From positions 1 to 64,000 of the forward strand of contig CAJYWD010000011.1 in assembly GCA_913778505.1 (NCBI GenBank): 64,000 nt of DNA, given 5' to 3'. Made by a program: the position numbers and the translations under genes. Positions within the stretch are counted from its first letter, which is position 1. Every line of letters starts with the position of its first letter. Source of the stretch: an uncultured Chryseobacterium sp. (lineage in GTDB: Bacteria > Bacteroidota > Bacteroidia > Flavobacteriales > Weeksellaceae). Below the pieces are notes generated by a model. The model had not been told where the DNA came from and did not search any database. It saw only the letters and a list, made by a program, of their open reading frames with translations. Shown in pieces: positions 61,838 through 64,000 of the stretch.

Positions 61838-61865
61838 GTCTCCGCTTATTGCGGAGACTTTTTTT
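61838..61865 (+). terminator. Terminator after ferritin
   Basis: Stem GTCTCCGC / GCGGAGAC with loop TTATT followed by seven T. Confidence 0.9.
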
Positions 61866-61885
61866 AAATTTAATAATAACAAATA

Positions 61886-62191
61886 ATGGCAGACATCATA
61901 CAAAGCAACCACGCCAGCCCGGAAGACTTCTACATTTCACTGAAACAGAAATTGGAGGAACAGCACAATTTCCCGGAAGAATATCTTTTTAAATTCATCA
62001 TCACAAGCGACTCGGAAAAAGTGACAGAAATACTGCGTGTTTTTGACAACCTCAAATATACATTGTCCAACAAGGAAAGTTCGGCCGGAAAATATACTTC
62101 CGTATCCATAGACTGTTTCGTGCTGGATGCTGATCAGGTGATTACAATTTATAAGAAAGTTGCGGAAATTGAAGGGGTAATGATGCTGTAA
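61886..62191 (+). CDS. DUF493 (YbeD-like) protein
   Basis: 101 aa. An ACT-like small alpha/beta protein: NFPEEYLFKFIITSDSEKV near residue 30 and SVSIDCFVLDADQVITIYKKV near 75 match DUF493, relatives of YbeD. Role unknown; a regulatory fold is likely. It starts 20 bases after the ferritin terminator's T run, so its promoter must overlap that terminator or it depends on read-through. Confidence 0.88.
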   Translation: MADIIQSNHASPEDFYISLKQKLEEQHNFPEEYLFKFIITSDSEKVTEILRVFDNLKYTLSNKESSAGKYTSVSIDCFVLDADQVITIYKKVAEIEGVMML

Positions 62192-62268
62192 TAATGAGGA
62201 TAAATAATTAACAATCAAATATTTAAAAATTGGTGTAAGTCTTGTATTTTCAAACTAAATTTGTGATT

Positions 62269-62415
62269 ATGAAAAAAGCATTTTTTAGATTTCTCAATAA
62301 AGTCAATATAAGATTCCTGCCGAAATACAGCAAAAAAGATTTTACAGAACTTAGTAAACTTCAGAAAGCTATTTTCGGTTACCGTTATTTTGTTTTGATT
62401 AATTCTTTAGATTAG
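62269..62415 (+). CDS. Small basic protein of 48 aa (not in the ORF track)
   Basis: Reads MKKAFFRFLNKVNIRFLPKY at the start and ends FGYRYFVLINSLD. It is 48 residues, basic, with amphipathic N-terminus and an aromatic C-terminal half. Start codon, compact ORF and a perfect terminator 25 bases after the stop support a real gene. I recall similar small proteins (SKKDxxKLSKxQKAIxGYRYxV pattern) in relatives, unverified. Function unknown; might associate with membrane or ribosome. Confidence 0.65.
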   Translation: MKKAFFRFLNKVNIRFLPKYSKKDFTELSKLQKAIFGYRYFVLINSLD

Positions 62416-62439
62416 ATTATTACTATATAAGTAGAAATA

Positions 62440-62467
62440 GCGCTCAAAATTATTGAGCGCTTTTTTT
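62440..62467 (+). terminator. Terminator after the 48-aa gene
   Basis: Perfect stem GCGCTCAA / TTGAGCGC, 5-nt loop, then seven T. Confidence 0.9.
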
Positions 62468-62564
62468 AAGATTAGTTTTCAGATTAATAATAATAGTAAT
62501 TAAATTTAAGTTAAAAATTTTATTAAAAATTTAATTTATTATTAATTTAACTCCAACAATCTTT

Positions 62565-62609
62565 GGACGAACGAAGGACGAAGATAGGATATAGATAGGA
62601 CGAACAAAC
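62565..62609. repeat. Purine-rich short-word repeat (second copy type)
   Basis: GGACGAACGAAGGACGAAG, then GGATATAGATAGGACGAAC. Same words and same AT-rich left flank as the cluster at 6520-6618. Apart from this and two terminators the 62416-62723 gap holds no gene. Confidence 0.55.
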
Positions 62610-62659
62610 CCAGGTGAAAATTTTTAACTTGACTGTTTAATTGAACTTTTCTTTATAAT

Positions 62660-62691
62660 CAAGAAAAAAGCGCCCATAAAAATTGAGCGCT
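62660..62691 (-). terminator. Terminator of the deoxyhypusine-synthase-like gene
   Basis: Stem AGCGCCCAT / ATTGAGCGCT region with mismatches; minus strand continues with TTTTTTCTTG. About 33 bases past the stop codon. Confidence 0.7.
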
Positions 62692-62723
62692 GTATATTTA
62701 TAATTAAAATCTCTGAGGTTATA

Positions 62724-63698
62724 TTAAGAATTTTCTAAAATATAAGAGAACATGAGCGGCGCGCAGATAGTTGCATCACTTTCAACGATAAATTTCGGTG
62801 TCGTGATATCCAGTTTTCCCCAAGTGATTTTCTCATTCGGAACCGCTCCGGAATATGAACCGTAAGATGTTGTAGAATCAGAAATCTGGCAGAAATAGGA
62901 CCAAAAAGGAATATCGTGCATTTCCATATCCTGATATAACATTGGAACAACACAGATTGGGAAATCTCCGGCAATTCCACCACCAATCTGGAAGAATCCA
63001 ACGCCTTTTCCACCTGAGTTTTTAGTGTACCAATCAGCCAAATAAGCCATATACTCGATGCCTGATTTCATGGTAGAGAATTTCAACGATCCTTTGATAC
63101 AATATGAAGCGAAAATGTTACCCATTGTAGAATCTTCCCATCCAGGAACCACAATTGGCAAGTTCTTTTCTGCCGCAGCAATCATCCAGGAGTTTTCTCT
63201 TGGGATCTCGTAATACTGCTCCAGAACTCCGGAAAGAATCATCTTGTACATATATTCGTGAGGGAAATACCTTTCACCTTTATCGTCAGCATCTTTCCAG
63301 ATTTCGTAGATATGTTTCTGCAATCTTCTGAAAGCTTCTTCCTCAGGGATACAAGTATCGGTCACTCTATTTAGTCCTCTTTCCAAAAGTGCCCATTCTT
63401 CCTGCGGCGTAAGGTCTCTGTAATGCGGAACTCTTTCGTAGTGAGAATGCGCAACAAGATTCATAAGGTCTTCTTCAAGGTTTGCACCAGTACAAGAGAT
63501 AAAATCCACTTTATCCTGACGAATCATTTCAGCAAAGATTTTCCCAAGTTCTGCCGTTGACATTGCTCCGGCCAGGGTTACCATCATTTTGCCGCCATCT
63601 TTCAGGTGCGCCACATAACCTTTGGAAGCATCTACCAGCGCTGCTGCATTGAAGTGCAAATAATACTTTTCTATAAATTCCGAAATCGGCTTGCTCAT
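62724..63698 (-). CDS. Deoxyhypusine synthase family protein
   Basis: 324-aa NAD-dependent aminobutyl-transferase family enzyme. Seen: TLAGAMSTAELGKIFAEMI near residue 41, DFISCTGANLEEDLMNL near 65, VPGWEDSTMGNIFASY near 180, GVGFFQIGGGIAGDFPIC near 230 and the WGKL motif near 290. In human deoxyhypusine synthase that last position holds the catalytic lysine of WGK, so catalysis should be intact. Bacteria lack eIF5A to be hypusinated, so a polyamine (homospermidine- or spermidine-forming) reaction is more likely. No polyamine gene is adjacent. Confidence 0.9.
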   Translation of the reverse strand: MSKPISEFIEKYYLHFNAAALVDASKGYVAHLKDGGKMMVTLAGAMSTAELGKIFAEMIRQDKVDFISCTGANLEEDLMNLVAHSHYERVPHYRDLTPQEEWALLERGLNRVTDTCIPEEEAFRRLQKHIYEIWKDADDKGERYFPHEYMYKMILSGVLEQYYEIPRENSWMIAAAEKNLPIVVPGWEDSTMGNIFASYCIKGSLKFSTMKSGIEYMAYLADWYTKNSGGKGVGFFQIGGGIAGDFPICVVPMLYQDMEMHDIPFWSYFCQISDSTTSYGSYSGAVPNEKITWGKLDITTPKFIVESDATICAPLMFSYILENS

Positions 63699-63715
63699 TT
63701 TTTATAAAGTTTGGG

Positions 63716-63745
63716 CAAAGATAATAATTTTGATTCAAGGTTCAA
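63716..63745 (-). promoter_or_regulatory. Promoter of the deoxyhypusine-synthase-like gene (TTG-N19-TATCTTTG)
   Basis: Minus-strand -7 box TATCTTTG at 63716-63723 and a TTG 19 bases upstream. The TTG belongs to the second unit of the TTCAAGG heptamer array, so the array supplies the -33 element. Confidence 0.6.
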
Positions 63746-63775
63746 GGTTCAAGGTTCAAGGTGCGAGGTTCAATT
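63734..63775. repeat. Six-unit heptamer array (TTCAAGG)
   Basis: Four perfect TTCAAGG units and two variants (TGCGAGG, TTCAATT). It is the reverse complement of the CCTTGAA unit at 39074-39256. Lies directly upstream of a promoter. Confidence 0.85.
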
Positions 63776-64000
63776 TTTATTATTGAAAGTTTCCGGTTAG
63801 ATTTCCAGCTTCGCAGGTGCAGAATGTTTGCAGCATTTCTATAATCCCTGCGAAAAGAGTTCCGTAGGAGCTAAATATTTGTAAAGAAAAGAATTTATTC
63901 AATAGAGTTCCCGAGCAATAAAATGCCTGTAGACGTTGTTATTAATTTAATCAGAGGTCCGTTAAGGCTTAATATTTATATTATCTTTTAAATAGTGAGA
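63776..64000. other. Right-edge noncoding stretch
   Basis: No gene visible. It holds a partial relative of the 45.7-46.1 kb repeat (AGTTCCGTAGGAGCT near 63859) and is cut by the window edge. Confidence 0.5.

Noticed and set aside
1-64000. rRNA, tRNA, insertion sequences or prophage genes
   Set aside because: No tRNA cloverleaf, rRNA stretch, transposase or phage protein was recognised in any frame, although small tRNAs cannot be fully excluded without a search.

Overview
The window looks like chromosome of a flavobacterium (Bacteroidota, Flavobacteriia), most likely Weeksellaceae close to Chryseobacterium or Epilithonimonas. The evidence is large surface proteins with type IX secretion (T9SS) C-terminal sorting domains, a SusC/SusD pair, a fused SecDF, DUF4290 next to murA, -7 promoter boxes of the form TAnnTTTG in front of many genes, and little Shine-Dalgarno signal. 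The genus is inferred from protein resemblance. I saw no rRNA, tRNA, CRISPR array, insertion sequence or prophage.

0-17.5 kb: three very large minus-strand genes for secreted surface proteins (2023, 1716 and about 1583 aa). Their N-terminal parts differ (G8-like/beta-repeat, MBG/YDG, choice-of-anchor D), but they share a C-terminal module of about 450 residues ending in a T9SS sorting domain. A 1.1-kb gap between the first two holds several dispersed repeats.

17.8-41 kb: mostly housekeeping. It holds an orphan PD-(D/E)XK-like protein, a short alpha-glucan phosphorylase, ComF, upp, a four-helix-bundle protein, der, a haem-binding protein, a DCC oxidoreductase, DUF4290-murA, a DUF4395-NIL pair, an NlpC/P60-like hydrolase, DUF1801, an aminotransferase, murB, proC, GNAT, VanZ, a (p)ppGpp synthetase/hydrolase, nhaA, YihY, rlmH, PAP2, TatA and a Tet-type MFS exporter.

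The most interesting small structure is the leader of the DUF4395-NIL operon. A promoter box, a 14-codon reading frame ending Met-Cys-His-Ala-Lys-stop, a possible antiterminator and an intrinsic terminator lie in order just upstream of the first gene. I read it as a candidate sulfur (cysteine)-responsive attenuator.

41.4-47.2 kb: AT-richer accessory-looking DNA with a membrane-bound TPR-AraC regulator overlapping the MFS gene, a cluster of two lipoproteins plus an outer-membrane barrel, a four-copy repeat of about 115 bp, a 21-bp/heptapeptide minisatellite, and an unknown coiled-coil-like protein.

47.3-64 kb: secDF, a T9SS-exported sugar dehydrogenase, then a minus-strand polysaccharide utilization locus (SusC, SusD, GH144-like glucanase, esterase-like hydrolase, GH3 beta-glucosidase) that fits beta-1,2-glucan use. 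Ferritin, DUF493, a 48-aa small protein and a deoxyhypusine-synthase-like enzyme follow. A nested palindromic element of about 120 bp lies inside the utilization locus, and degenerate 7-bp arrays recur at four places, three of them starting at or next to stop codons.
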